DNA of 36,931 nucleotides from Lachnospiraceae bacterium (GTDB lineage: Bacteria; Bacillota; Clostridia; Lachnospirales; Lachnospiraceae). The translations under genes and the position numbers were made by a program. Shown here in pieces: positions 29,407-36,769 of this stretch (position 1 is the first letter of the stretch; each line of letters begins with the position of its first letter). Location of the stretch: NCBI GenBank assembly GCA_016282745.1, contig JAEELL010000030.1:1-36931 (forward strand), in the 5' to 3' direction. The notes beneath the pieces were generated by a model, which worked only from the letters and a program-made list of their open reading frames with translations, did not search any database and was not told where the DNA came from.

Positions 29407-30819
29407 TTACTTTCCGAATTCTGAATCTAATGTTGTCTGTAAGTTCTCATCTGCCTGTTTCATAAGTGCTTCAACATCACAGTTTTTGTCTGTAACTACT
29501 GCCTGAAGTACATTTGTAAGCTGTGCATACATTTCCTGAGCATCACCAGGCTCTTCAGCCTTTACATTCTTGCTGTCGTTGAAGTATGAATCATATAATT
29601 TTTCGTCAACGTTCTTGTACTCATCGATAACTGCCTGCTCTGCATCAAGATACTCTTTGTTTGTCCAGCACTGGAATGATTTGATTACAGGAACTCCGTT
29701 TGCAACTCTGTCTGCTGCGCTTGCTTTCATACCTGCAATTGATGTGTCATTTGCAACCGGTGATTTACCCATTATTTCAAGGAAATCAAGTGCTGCATTG
29801 ATTTCATCTTCAGTTGCATCCTTAGAGAACATGTATGGTGTACCACCTGTAAGTGAGTACTGATCTCCGTTAGGTCCTGCAGGAATTGCGCACATTGCAA
29901 GTTTGTCTACAGGAAGTCCGTTAACCTGTGTTGGCTGGTTAACAGCATCGTTAGCTCCGATGTACATTGCAGCTCCGCCTGTTCCTAACTGCTGGAAACC
30001 TGTTCCCCAGTCTTCTGCTGTTGGATCAGCTGTAAGTACGTCATATTTCCATTTAAGGTCATATACCCATTTCATAGCTGCGATAGCTTCAGGTGACTCT
30101 AAGTTAGAAGTAAATGTTCCGTCATCGTTTGCTGTAACAAGCTGTGCTCCGAAGTTCCATGCGATGTTTGAGAAATGCCATCCGCCTGCATTGTCTTTAG
30201 CCAATAAACAGAAGCCTGCTGCGCCTGTCTTGTCTTTGATTGTCTTAGCTGTCTCAGCAAGTTCATCCATTGTCTTAGGGAATTTTGGAATTCCGTTTTC
30301 GTCTACAAGACCTGCTTCTTCAAACAACTGAACATTACACATAAGTCCTAATACATATGCATCTCTTGGGATACCGTAGATGTTTCCATCCTTGTCAGAC
30401 ATAAGGTCTTTTACTGACTGAGCCATATCTGCATCCCATCCTCTTGCCTTGAGTTCTTTTGTGATGTCACATGCAAGGCCCTGTTTGATAAGTTTCTGTG
30501 GTTCTGTGTACCATGTTTCAAAAATTGTTGGGCAGTTACCTGATGATGCAAGTGATACGAATGTATCTGTTGCATATGTGTAATGTGCAGGTTTTACCTC
30601 AACATCAGGATGTAATTCCTTCATTGTGTCCTTGTAACCTTCAAATGTAGCAATGTCATCAGCCAATTCATCTGATGGCCAGATACCAAGTGAAAGAACT
30701 GTCTTTCCGCTATCTGACTTTTTGCCCGAGTTTAATCCTGCTCCGGATCCTGAACATCCCGCTAACATCGTTGTTGCAACTGCTGTTGCCAAAGCAACGC
30801 TTACAATTTTCTTCTTCAT
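29407..30819 (-). CDS. Sugar-binding lipoprotein of the CUT1 ABC importer
   Basis: 470-residue extracellular solute-binding protein (MalE-like, family 1). Signal peptide ends in LAGC (Cys22), a clean lipobox, followed by an SGSGAGLNSGKK spacer. The fold signatures are visible: YTYATDTFVSLASSGNCPTIFETW, the GNIYGIPRDAYVLGLMCNVQLFEEAGL segment and GGAAMYIGAND. I chose ATG 30819 because AGGAGG lies 9 bases upstream; the in-frame ATG at 30837 overlaps that site. It is the first gene after the operator-controlled promoter at 31052-31080, with a ~225-nt leader, and would deliver the oligosaccharides released by the GH87 enzyme (ligand inferred). Confidence 0.93.
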   Translation of the reverse strand: MKKKIVSVALATAVATTMLAGCSGSGAGLNSGKKSDSGKTVLSLGIWPSDELADDIATFEGYKDTMKELHPDVEVKPAHYTYATDTFVSLASSGNCPTIFETWYTEPQKLIKQGLACDITKELKARGWDADMAQSVKDLMSDKDGNIYGIPRDAYVLGLMCNVQLFEEAGLVDENGIPKFPKTMDELAETAKTIKDKTGAAGFCLLAKDNAGGWHFSNIAWNFGAQLVTANDDGTFTSNLESPEAIAAMKWVYDLKWKYDVLTADPTAEDWGTGFQQLGTGGAAMYIGANDAVNQPTQVNGLPVDKLAMCAIPAGPNGDQYSLTGGTPYMFSKDATEDEINAALDFLEIMGKSPVANDTSIAGMKASAADRVANGVPVIKSFQCWTNKEYLDAEQAVIDEYKNVDEKLYDSYFNDSKNVKAEEPGDAQEMYAQLTNVLQAVVTDKNCDVEALMKQADENLQTTLDSEFGK

Positions 30820-30906
30820 AAATAAAAACCTCCTCATATTATGAATGAAATAATAAAAATAATAATTTGAAAAACCTACCTGAATAATAACTCAGTGTTC
30901 ATAAAG

Positions 30907-30920
30907 GTTTATCGTTAAAC
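30907..30920 (-). promoter_or_regulatory. Second LacI-type operator (leader site), binding-lipoprotein gene
   Basis: GTTTATCGTTAAAC, identical to the leader site at 13521-13534. It is 129 bp from the promoter-proximal operator and 87 bp upstream of the ATG. Confidence 0.75.
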
Positions 30921-31035
30921 TTTATATATGTTTCTTTTTGAAAAATATGGTATTTTTATTTAATTTTGTTTCATTTTTCTTATCTTTTTCCCACATATAA
31001 TTCCGACCGATATCAACCTTAGTAAGTTTTGTTAG

Positions 31036-31049
31036 GTTTAACGTTAAAC
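31036..31049 (-). promoter_or_regulatory. LacI-type operator overlapping the transcription start of the ABC importer operon
   Basis: Perfect palindrome GTTTAACGTTAAAC placed 2 bp downstream of the -10 box, as at 13637-13650. Confidence 0.88.
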
Positions 31050-31051
31050 TA

Positions 31052-31080
31052 ATAATAACATTATGCAATTTGTTTGTCAA
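31052..31080 (-). promoter_or_regulatory. Sigma-A promoter of the ABC importer/GH65 operon
   Basis: Minus strand TTGACA (31080-31075), exact 17-bp spacer, TATTAT (31057-31052). Likely drives the lipoprotein, both permeases and both GH65 genes. Confidence 0.85.
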
Positions 31081-31128
31081 TAACCCTGGCAGTCGCATAA
31101 TAAACAAGATTTTCGAACCATTTTCCAA

Positions 31129-31142
31129 TAAAAACGTTTACA
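31129..31142 (-). promoter_or_regulatory. cre-like site (CcpA) upstream of the importer promoter
   Basis: TAAAAACGTTTACA fits the known catabolite-responsive-element consensus TGWAARCGYTWNCW at all but one position. It is about 50 bp upstream of the -35 box. Next to it, at 31146-31162, is a perfect 7-bp inverted repeat (TTGTGCA-CAT-TGCACAA). Between this and the terminator at 31198-31249 nothing else is seen. Confidence 0.4.
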
Positions 31143-31189
31143 ATTTTGTGCACATTGCACAATTGGTGTTTTCCTAAACTCGCCATGGA

Positions 31190-31249
31190 TAACAACAAAA
31201 TAAAACTGTAACATTTCGAATACACTCATTCAATGCTACAGTTTTATTT
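31190..31249 (-). terminator. Terminator of the second DUF3592 gene
   Basis: Perfect 13-bp stem (AAATAAAACTGTA 31198-31210 with 31237-31249) with T-rich sequence (TTTTATTTTGTTG) on the minus-strand 3' side, about 70 bp past the stop at 31317. Confidence 0.7.
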
Positions 31250-31316
31250 GTATTTGTATTTAGTTGTATTAATGTATATGTTTAGCTTTGTAATTATTTA
31301 TTTATTATTGTTCGAC

Positions 31317-31748
31317 TTAAAAATCACCGGTTCCATCAAACATTATTATAACTACAATTCCTGCCAATATCAGTAACGCTCCAAAAAATGCAACCAAGCC
31401 GGTATTTCCCTGCTTCACTTCCTCATTACCTAAAATAGTGCTTTCCTCCGGATTGTCCGGATTAACCTCTATTGAGATTATATCTCCTCTTTGATAATAA
31501 TCAAGAGTAGATGGAATAACATTAAAATAAAGCTTGTCATCAAAATTATACTCTACGGTAAGGTAACTGGTATATGTACGGTAACCTTTAGTTTTTGCAT
31601 TTTCAATTTTTTCTACTTTGGTAATTTTAGCCTGCACCGGTATAGTATTCTCCATTTTGTGTCCCTGATTAATTATGCTCAGCACTCCAAACACCACAAT
31701 TATAATTCCGACAATAATTAATGCTACACCTTTTTTATTAATTTTCAT
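31317..31748 (-). CDS. DUF3592-like two-TM membrane protein
   Basis: 143 residues. TM helix 8-27 (VALIIVGIIIVVFGVLSII), an extracytoplasmic beta-rich middle (VQAKITKVEKIEN, YTSYLTVEYNFDDKLY, GDIISIEVNPDNPEESTIL) and a second TM helix about 115-137. The layout and the IEVNPDNPEES element identify the DUF3592 type. It is a paralogue of the protein at 295-684, though the primary sequences are only loosely similar. AAGGAAGG precedes the start. Transcribed alone on the minus strand, downstream of tRNA-Cys. Function unknown. Confidence 0.75.
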   Translation of the reverse strand: MKINKKGVALIIVGIIIVVFGVLSIINQGHKMENTIPVQAKITKVEKIENAKTKGYRTYTSYLTVEYNFDDKLYFNVIPSTLDYYQRGDIISIEVNPDNPEESTILGNEEVKQGNTGLVAFFGALLILAGIVVIIMFDGTGDF

Positions 31749-31800
31749 ATCTCTTTCCTTCCTTATGTTACGTTAAGTAACTACTCACAAAACAACCTAT

Positions 31801-31867
31801 TCAATCACTGAAATCACCATTCAATCACTGAAATCACCATTCAATCACTGAAATCACCATTCAATCA
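31801..31867. repeat. Exact 20-bp tandem repeat
   Basis: TCAATCACTGAAATCACCAT occurs three times in perfect tandem (31801, 31821, 31841) and starts a fourth time (31861-31867). It lies between tRNA-Cys and the DUF3592 gene and encodes nothing. Confidence 0.95.
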
Positions 31868-31902
31868 AAAAATCCCTTAGAAACCTGAATTCCTAAGGGA
31901 TT
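31867..31902 (-). terminator. Terminator of tRNA-Cys
   Basis: Perfect 10-bp stem (AATCCCTTAG 31871-31880 with 31893-31902), followed on the minus strand by a T6 run, immediately after the tRNA 3' end. Confidence 0.85.
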
Positions 31903-31904
31903 AG

Positions 31905-31975
31905 AGGCGACACCCGGATTTGAACCGGGGATAGCGGTGTTGCAGACCGATGCCTTACCACTTGGCTATATCGCC
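31905..31975 (-). tRNA. tRNA-Cys (anticodon GCA)
   Basis: 71-nt cloverleaf read on the minus strand. Acceptor GGCGATA pairs with TGTCGCC (one G-U). The D arm contains AGCCAAGTGGTAAGGC. The anticodon loop CTGCAAC gives anticodon GCA. The T arm is CCCGG-TTCAAAT-CCGGG, and the discriminator base is U. The CCA end is not encoded. It has its own promoter and terminator, so it is a single-gene unit. Confidence 0.97.
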
Positions 31976-31987
31976 ATCAACCCGTTT

Positions 31988-32016
31988 ATTATAACAAGTA
32001 ATTTAGATAAAATCAA
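31988..32016 (-). promoter_or_regulatory. Sigma-A promoter of tRNA-Cys
   Basis: Minus strand TTGATT (32016-32011), 17-bp spacer, perfect TATAAT (31993-31988), with transcription predicted to start a few bases before the tRNA 5' end. Confidence 0.85.
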
Positions 32017-32063
32017 GTGTTTTTTTTCAACAGTTTCTTTCTCTATCAGAGCAAAATTTTGAA

Positions 32064-32101
32064 ACAAAAACTCGGAAGAAATATTCAAAATATTTCTTCC
32101 G
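32064..32101 (-). terminator. Terminator of cvpA
   Basis: Perfect 13-bp stem (CGGAAGAAATATT 32073-32085 with 32089-32101), 3-nt loop, followed on the minus strand by AGTTTTTGTTT. No gene is visible in 32102-32247. Confidence 0.8.
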
Positions 32102-32247
32102 ATAATTATATCACAAAAAATCAATCATATCTAAATCTATAAGTAATATCCTTTGTAACAGGTGTTACATCTGCCTATATTGATTTTCCTTTCTCTTTCT
32201 GTGTTTTCAAACACAATTATTTACTTATTACTACAGAAAATGAAATT

Positions 32248-32958
32248 TCAAAAAAACTTCGAAATAATTATCTCTAACAGGTTATTGTTATATATCATGC
32301 TGAGAAGAACATTATCGTTGATAATTGCTAACAGTTTCTGTCCCTGCTCTGTCGCTCCAAATGCTGTTATGATTATGCACACAATCCAAATAAAAATAAG
32401 TGCAGTGACAAATCCCAAAATTGCCCCGCCTCCTTTGTTAAATACATCAATAACAGGCAGTTTTGCAACAACATCAAGTAATTTTATCACCACTGTGACC
32501 GCCGTTGATATAACAAACATAAGAACTATAAATACAATTGAATCAACAATTTTGTCCGTAATCGATATCACTATATAGTCAACAAAGTTATCAACTTTTA
32601 TTTCTTTGTATCCTTTTTCTGTATTATTATCAACAAGTGCTCCCTTGATATTCTCCGGCAATGGCAATTCACCGATTACATTCTTCTGTTCATTGACTCC
32701 AAGTCCTTTAAAATCATCATTATCCTTTGATGCTCCAATCGATTTTTCAACATACACCGAAACGCTTTCCTTTATTGAAGTGTAGACCTGCGTCTGTTTC
32801 ACCATATCTCTTGCTATCGGAGTAAGAACTGTTACGATAGTAAGAACAATTACAACTGATAACAACGAGAATACTGACTTAACCAATCCTCTTACGTATC
32901 CAACTATTGTCATTATTATTATAAAGGCCACAACACCTGCAAATATGTAATTACCCAT
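32248..32958 (-). CDS. cvpA: CvpA family membrane protein
   Basis: 236 residues. Two N-terminal helices (about 5-25 and 29-47, joined by YVRGLVKSV), a charged extracytoplasmic loop (about 55-120), then two helices (about 132-160, 174-200). FVDYIVISITDKIVDSIVFIVLM and KGGGAILGFVTALIFIW are typical of CvpA, a family linked to colicin V production in E. coli and, more generally, to envelope homeostasis. The loop is longer than in the ~160-aa E. coli protein, as is usual in Clostridia. AGCGGAGG precedes the ATG. It is followed by the tRNA unit and preceded on the same strand by the DUF5711 gene. Confidence 0.85.
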   Translation of the reverse strand: MGNYIFAGVVAFIIIMTIVGYVRGLVKSVFSLLSVVIVLTIVTVLTPIARDMVKQTQVYTSIKESVSVYVEKSIGASKDNDDFKGLGVNEQKNVIGELPLPENIKGALVDNNTEKGYKEIKVDNFVDYIVISITDKIVDSIVFIVLMFVISTAVTVVIKLLDVVAKLPVIDVFNKGGGAILGFVTALIFIWIVCIIITAFGATEQGQKLLAIINDNVLLSMIYNNNLLEIIISKFF

Positions 32959-33142
32959 ATTTCCTCCGCTATCTGTATTTCTGTTTAATTTTTGCGCTTA
33001 TTTTTTAATACCTTTGCTTAAACTGTCATTATCTGATAAATCTGTTTAAATATTTTGGGGCTGCTCTATTCTTTTTGGGGATTTGCTTTATTCTAACTCT
33101 TTATACTATATTCCCTGTATCTAAACTATATTCTTATACTTT

Positions 33143-34294
33143 CTACTTTATCCTTATTCTCTCTACTTTATTATTTGAAATAATAAGGTATTCCCTGAAT
33201 TTGTCAGTAGGCATTACTGAATTAATTGTCTGATCAAAAGTATATGAAAACTTTTCCTTTCCTTTAAATGGAATAATCCTGCAATTCAAATCATCATAAA
33301 CCAATATGTTTTTGCCGGAAAACTTAATGTCATTAAAATTCATATCAACATTCTTCTGCATTACTTTGTTGCCTTTGACATCATATACAACGACTTTGTA
33401 CTTTTTCGAACCGCTGTCATTCTCGTAGACAAGTCCTATATAATCTGAATTATAGAATAACTTCTTTATCTCTTTTTTGATTGGAATTTCTTCCTGTACA
33501 ACCGGTTTTTCTCTCATTTTGTATATTATCATCTTGTCGTCACCAACTGCTACCGCAACATTGTTCTGAAGGAATTTGACCGTTGGGATAACCGTACCCT
33601 TGTAATTCATACCACCAACCACTCTGTCAACTTCATTCTGTCCTACTCCGCCAAAATTGAAGAAGAGCACTTTTGACTCTATAGAACCGCTGCTGATACA
33701 TACATATGACACAACCATCTTCGTACCGTCTTCCGACAGGGAAAATGCAAGTGGATATCCGTTACCGTTTAACAGTGTCTTGTGTGAAATGAGCAACTCA
33801 CCCTCTTTATCATATGCCTCTATATAATTAGCATTGTCTTCCTCAAGAAGAGCAGCTACCACTCCCTGATTAGCAACTTCTATGCTGACAATTGGATATG
33901 TTGTGTTTACATGACCTTTATTTGACTGCTCATCAAAAATATATATACTGTTTCCGCCTTTTTCTGCAACGGCAACATAATTTCCGCATACATCAACAAT
34001 CGGATTGGACATCTCATATGCCTGTGACCAAACAGTTTCCCTTCCATTAACGTAAGAAATACCATCCAATCCGTACTTAACAAAGAAATTACAGAAAGGA
34101 ACATATTGATTTCCGTTTCCGTCATCTGTATCCAGCGATTTAATAATTTTGAACTGATCGTAAGATACGTTCTTTTTGTATATTGCAACTGCAAGTGACG
34201 AAACCAACACAATCGCACAGATTAAAATTATTCTTATTCTTTTTCTTCTTCTGTGTCCCTCAAGACTACGCTCTAAACTTTTTTCGTCTGCCAT
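33143..34294 (-). CDS. DUF5711-type membrane-anchored beta-propeller-like protein
   Basis: 383 residues. A basic N-terminus (RRRKRIR) and one TM helix (about 21-40) are followed by a ~340-residue extracytoplasmic domain of short repeated beta-blades (VCGNYVAVAEKGGNSIYIFDEQ, EVANQGVVAALLEEDNANYIEAYD, FSLSEDGTKMVVSYV, VAVAVGDDKMIIYKM, KVVVYDVKGNKVMQ). The layout matches the DUF5711 family of Clostridia, whose role is unknown. Its position between cvpA and a LysM protein suggests an envelope function. Start preceded by AAGGATAAGG; promoter at 34329-34358. Confidence 0.75.
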   Translation of the reverse strand: MADEKSLERSLEGHRRRKRIRIILICAIVLVSSLAVAIYKKNVSYDQFKIIKSLDTDDGNGNQYVPFCNFFVKYGLDGISYVNGRETVWSQAYEMSNPIVDVCGNYVAVAEKGGNSIYIFDEQSNKGHVNTTYPIVSIEVANQGVVAALLEEDNANYIEAYDKEGELLISHKTLLNGNGYPLAFSLSEDGTKMVVSYVCISSGSIESKVLFFNFGGVGQNEVDRVVGGMNYKGTVIPTVKFLQNNVAVAVGDDKMIIYKMREKPVVQEEIPIKKEIKKLFYNSDYIGLVYENDSGSKKYKVVVYDVKGNKVMQKNVDMNFNDIKFSGKNILVYDDLNCRIIPFKGKEKFSYTFDQTINSVMPTDKFREYLIISNNKVERIRIK

Positions 34295-34328
34295 CTTTTT
34301 ACCTTATCCTTTTAAAGCACTTCATTTT

Positions 34329-34358
34329 ATTATAATCTAATATCATTTATTTGTACAA
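34329..34358 (-). promoter_or_regulatory. Sigma-A promoter of the DUF5711 gene
   Basis: Minus strand TTGTAC (34358-34353), 18-bp spacer, perfect TATAAT (34334-34329), about 35 bp upstream of the ATG. Confidence 0.65.
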
Positions 34359-34402
34359 TACCAATAAGGAATATTTAAGAATTTAGTGGTAACTATTCAA
34401 CC

Positions 34403-35716
34403 TCACGGCAATATTATTTTTTGCCCTTCCTTTATAACATAATCATCATCTATTCCATTCATTGCCTTAATCTGTTCAACCATATTACCGGTGCCATAAT
34501 AGCTCACACTTATATCATATAAAGTTTGTCCTTTTTTTACAGTATGATACATTCCGGAGTAAATACTTGCGCCGGAGTTTTTTGCAACAGCCCGTTCTGT
34601 TTGACTGTTTTGCTCCCGGATATTATCTTCATCTTCGCTCTGACTATTCTGCTTGAGCTCTGATGTGTTGCTGTCTGCTCCTATATTCTGTCGGACATCT
34701 GTTTTTTCATCCGTACCGTTTGTATCTTCATGCTTTTTTGACGAATCTATATTATCATAACCACTTTCTTCATTTTTTTCAGGTAGCACAGATGATAAAA
34801 GTTCATTAACTGCTTTTGCATTATCTGACTCATTAAACGAGTCAATTGAATACCTTAAATCTTTCAGTTCTCCATAATTATTAAGCATCACAATTGTTGA
34901 AAGCAAAAGTGCGATTATCAGGATACCGCTGAACCCATAAGATATTCTCCCACGGATTCCTTTATTGATATCTCCATCAGCATACTGCCTTACTAAATCT
35001 CCGATTGAACTCTGATCTTTATCTAAAATTTTCACCCTTTCGGCATTGCTTCTTTTTTCTAAAGCATTTACTCTTCCTGTATTATCTATACTATTGTTTG
35101 AATTATTGGTGAGACTCTCCTTTGCGCTAATACTGATTCCACGCTCTCCGGCAGTCTGCTTCAGATATTTTTTCAATCTGTCGTTTCTCTCATAATATAC
35201 GTAATATCCGGACTGCTTTTTCAGTTCACCTTTTTCATAAATAAATATCTGCTCTTCCTTTTCATTTCTGTCACATAAAAAGCAAATCTTATCATTACCG
35301 GCGAAATTATCCAGATGGAGTTTCTTAATCGAACTCATTTCCTTCCCGGAAATGTATGGTGAAGACGCAAACCAGCCTACTATCTGCATGCCTTCAAAAT
35401 AGTTCTTAATATCGTTATTTATATCTTTCCAGATTCCATCATTAAAAATAATACTGTGTTCAATTATCTCTCTTGATTCAACTAATCCGTTTACAAATAC
35501 GCATATTTCTTCTTTGTTTCTCTTAATCTCACCTAGGAGCACACCATACTTAACTATCTCTTCATTATCATTTTTCTTTTTTAATGTATTTACGACATAG
35601 TCCTCAATATATATTTTTCTCTTTTGTGGCGGTTCACCAATCTGTCTAATATTTTTTGGCACCCTAATTTCGTCTGAATTATCAGTTTCCTTCTCATTAT
35701 AAATCATCTCTTTCAT
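34403..35716 (-). CDS. LysM protein with degenerate JAB/MPN-like cytoplasmic domain
   Basis: 437 residues. Residues 35-180 resemble a JAB1/MPN fold: an early YGVLLGE strand, then IVGWFASSPYISGKEMSSIKKLHLDNF in the place of the metalloprotease motif GWxHSHP...S..D. Both zinc-binding histidines of HSHP are replaced (FASSP, residues 116-120) and the Asp is lost, so it should be catalytically inactive. A single TM helix (about 262-280) follows, then a long Ser/Asn/Glu-rich stalk (300-385) and a C-terminal LysM domain (390-437, YHTVKKGQTLYDISVSYYG) that would bind peptidoglycan. It therefore links a cytoplasmic protein-interaction domain to the wall. Start preceded by AAGGAGG. Partner unknown; the JAB assignment is by eye and less sure than LysM. 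Confidence 0.75.
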   Translation of the reverse strand: MKEMIYNEKETDNSDEIRVPKNIRQIGEPPQKRKIYIEDYVVNTLKKKNDNEEIVKYGVLLGEIKRNKEEICVFVNGLVESREIIEHSIIFNDGIWKDINNDIKNYFEGMQIVGWFASSPYISGKEMSSIKKLHLDNFAGNDKICFLCDRNEKEEQIFIYEKGELKKQSGYYVYYERNDRLKKYLKQTAGERGISISAKESLTNNSNNSIDNTGRVNALEKRSNAERVKILDKDQSSIGDLVRQYADGDINKGIRGRISYGFSGILIIALLLSTIVMLNNYGELKDLRYSIDSFNESDNAKAVNELLSSVLPEKNEESGYDNIDSSKKHEDTNGTDEKTDVRQNIGADSNTSELKQNSQSEDEDNIREQNSQTERAVAKNSGASIYSGMYHTVKKGQTLYDISVSYYGTGNMVEQIKAMNGIDDDYVIKEGQKIILP

Positions 35717-35743
35717 AATTCCTCCTTACCTTAACTTGCCTAA

Positions 35744-35752
35744 ATAATACCA
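35744..35752 (-). promoter_or_regulatory. Extended -10 promoter of the LysM gene
   Basis: Minus strand TGGTATTAT, an extended -10 element about 27 bp upstream of the ATG at 35716. A TTGACA at 35777-35772 is present but its 22-bp spacing is too long for a standard promoter. Confidence 0.45.
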
Positions 35753-35920
35753 CAACCCTTTAGGCGAAATTTGTCAAAGCAAAGAAATAGGAAACTAAAA
35801 TTTTGCGACAAAATCGGATGCCAAAAAATAATATATTATATAATATGAAATTAAAATACATATGCAGACATTTTACTACATCAGCTCTCATGAAAACTGT
35901 TTTAAAGAAAACTTACGATA

Positions 35921-36643
35921 CTACTCAATAATCTGTGATAATACCTCTCCTATGCTGTCATGGATAACCAAATCAGCTTTTCCGTCCTTTGAAGTTTCTT
36001 CTTTGTTGATGAGAACAACCTTGCTTCCCTTGAAATAATCAAGAAGTCCTGCTGCAGGATACACTGCAAGTGATGTTCCTCCAATGATAAGCACATCTGC
36101 TGCCATAATTGCCTTGATGGCATTAGCCAGCAATTTATGATCAAGACCTTCCTCATACAAAACTACGTCAGGCTTAATTGTACCGCCACATGAACATTTT
36201 GGAACACCTTCTGATTCTGTAATAGCCTTCAAGTCATAGAACTTGCCACATTCCTCACAGTAATTTCTAAAAATACTTCCGTGAAGTTCAAATACATTCT
36301 TGCTGCCCGCCTGCTGATGAAGTCCGTCAATATTCTGTGTAACAACAGCCTTCAGTTTGCCAATCTCTTCGAGTTTTGCAAGTGCAAGATGCGCCTTGTT
36401 TGGCTTCGCATCAGGAAATATCATCTTATCTCTGTAGAACTCATAAAACTCCTCCTGATGTTCTTTATAAAAAGTATGACTCAAAATAACTTCCGGTGAA
36501 TACTTGTACTTGATATTATATAATCCGTCAACACTTCTGAAATCCGGAATGTTACTCTCAGTAGAAACACCCGCACCTCCAAAAAATACGATATTATCAC
36601 TGCCTTCAATAATCTGCTTCAATTCCAATATTTTTTCATCCAT
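35921..36643 (-). CDS. cobB: Sir2-family NAD-dependent protein deacylase
   Basis: 240-residue sirtuin that removes acyl groups from lysines using NAD. All family blocks are present: FFGGAGVSTESNIPDFRS (NAD pocket), VTQNIDGLH, catalytic His in ELHGSIF, the four zinc cysteines in NYCEECGKFYD and PKCSCGGTIKPDVVLYEE, and IIGGTSLAVYPAAGL. Length matches standard bacterial CobB. The order of the zinc pairs (CxxC...CxC) is of the common bacterial kind. AAGGAG precedes the ATG, 11 bases away. Monocistronic by appearance: 204 bp separate it from the LysM gene. A general metabolic regulator, not evidently tied to the glucan locus. Confidence 0.95.
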   Translation of the reverse strand: MDEKILELKQIIEGSDNIVFFGGAGVSTESNIPDFRSVDGLYNIKYKYSPEVILSHTFYKEHQEEFYEFYRDKMIFPDAKPNKAHLALAKLEEIGKLKAVVTQNIDGLHQQAGSKNVFELHGSIFRNYCEECGKFYDLKAITESEGVPKCSCGGTIKPDVVLYEEGLDHKLLANAIKAIMAADVLIIGGTSLAVYPAAGLLDYFKGSKVVLINKEETSKDGKADLVIHDSIGEVLSQIIE

Positions 36644-36769
36644 CTAAATCCGCTCTCCTTAAATAATACTGCAACGCATAGTCTTATATTTTAATTATAG
36701 AAGTAGAACGCTAATGTTTCAATGGTTTTTTTATAAAAAGCTAGAATATATTGACTATTCAGCCATGCA

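Noticed and set aside
30922-31128. 68-codon frame upstream of the binding-lipoprotein gene
   Set aside because: It spans the promoter and operator of the importer operon and has no ribosome site or family resemblance.
31801-31867. Possible CRISPR array
   Set aside because: The 20-bp units are directly adjacent with no spacers and there are no cas genes.
31905-31975. tRNA-associated integrated element
   Set aside because: No integrase or repeated tRNA 3' end was seen near the tRNA.
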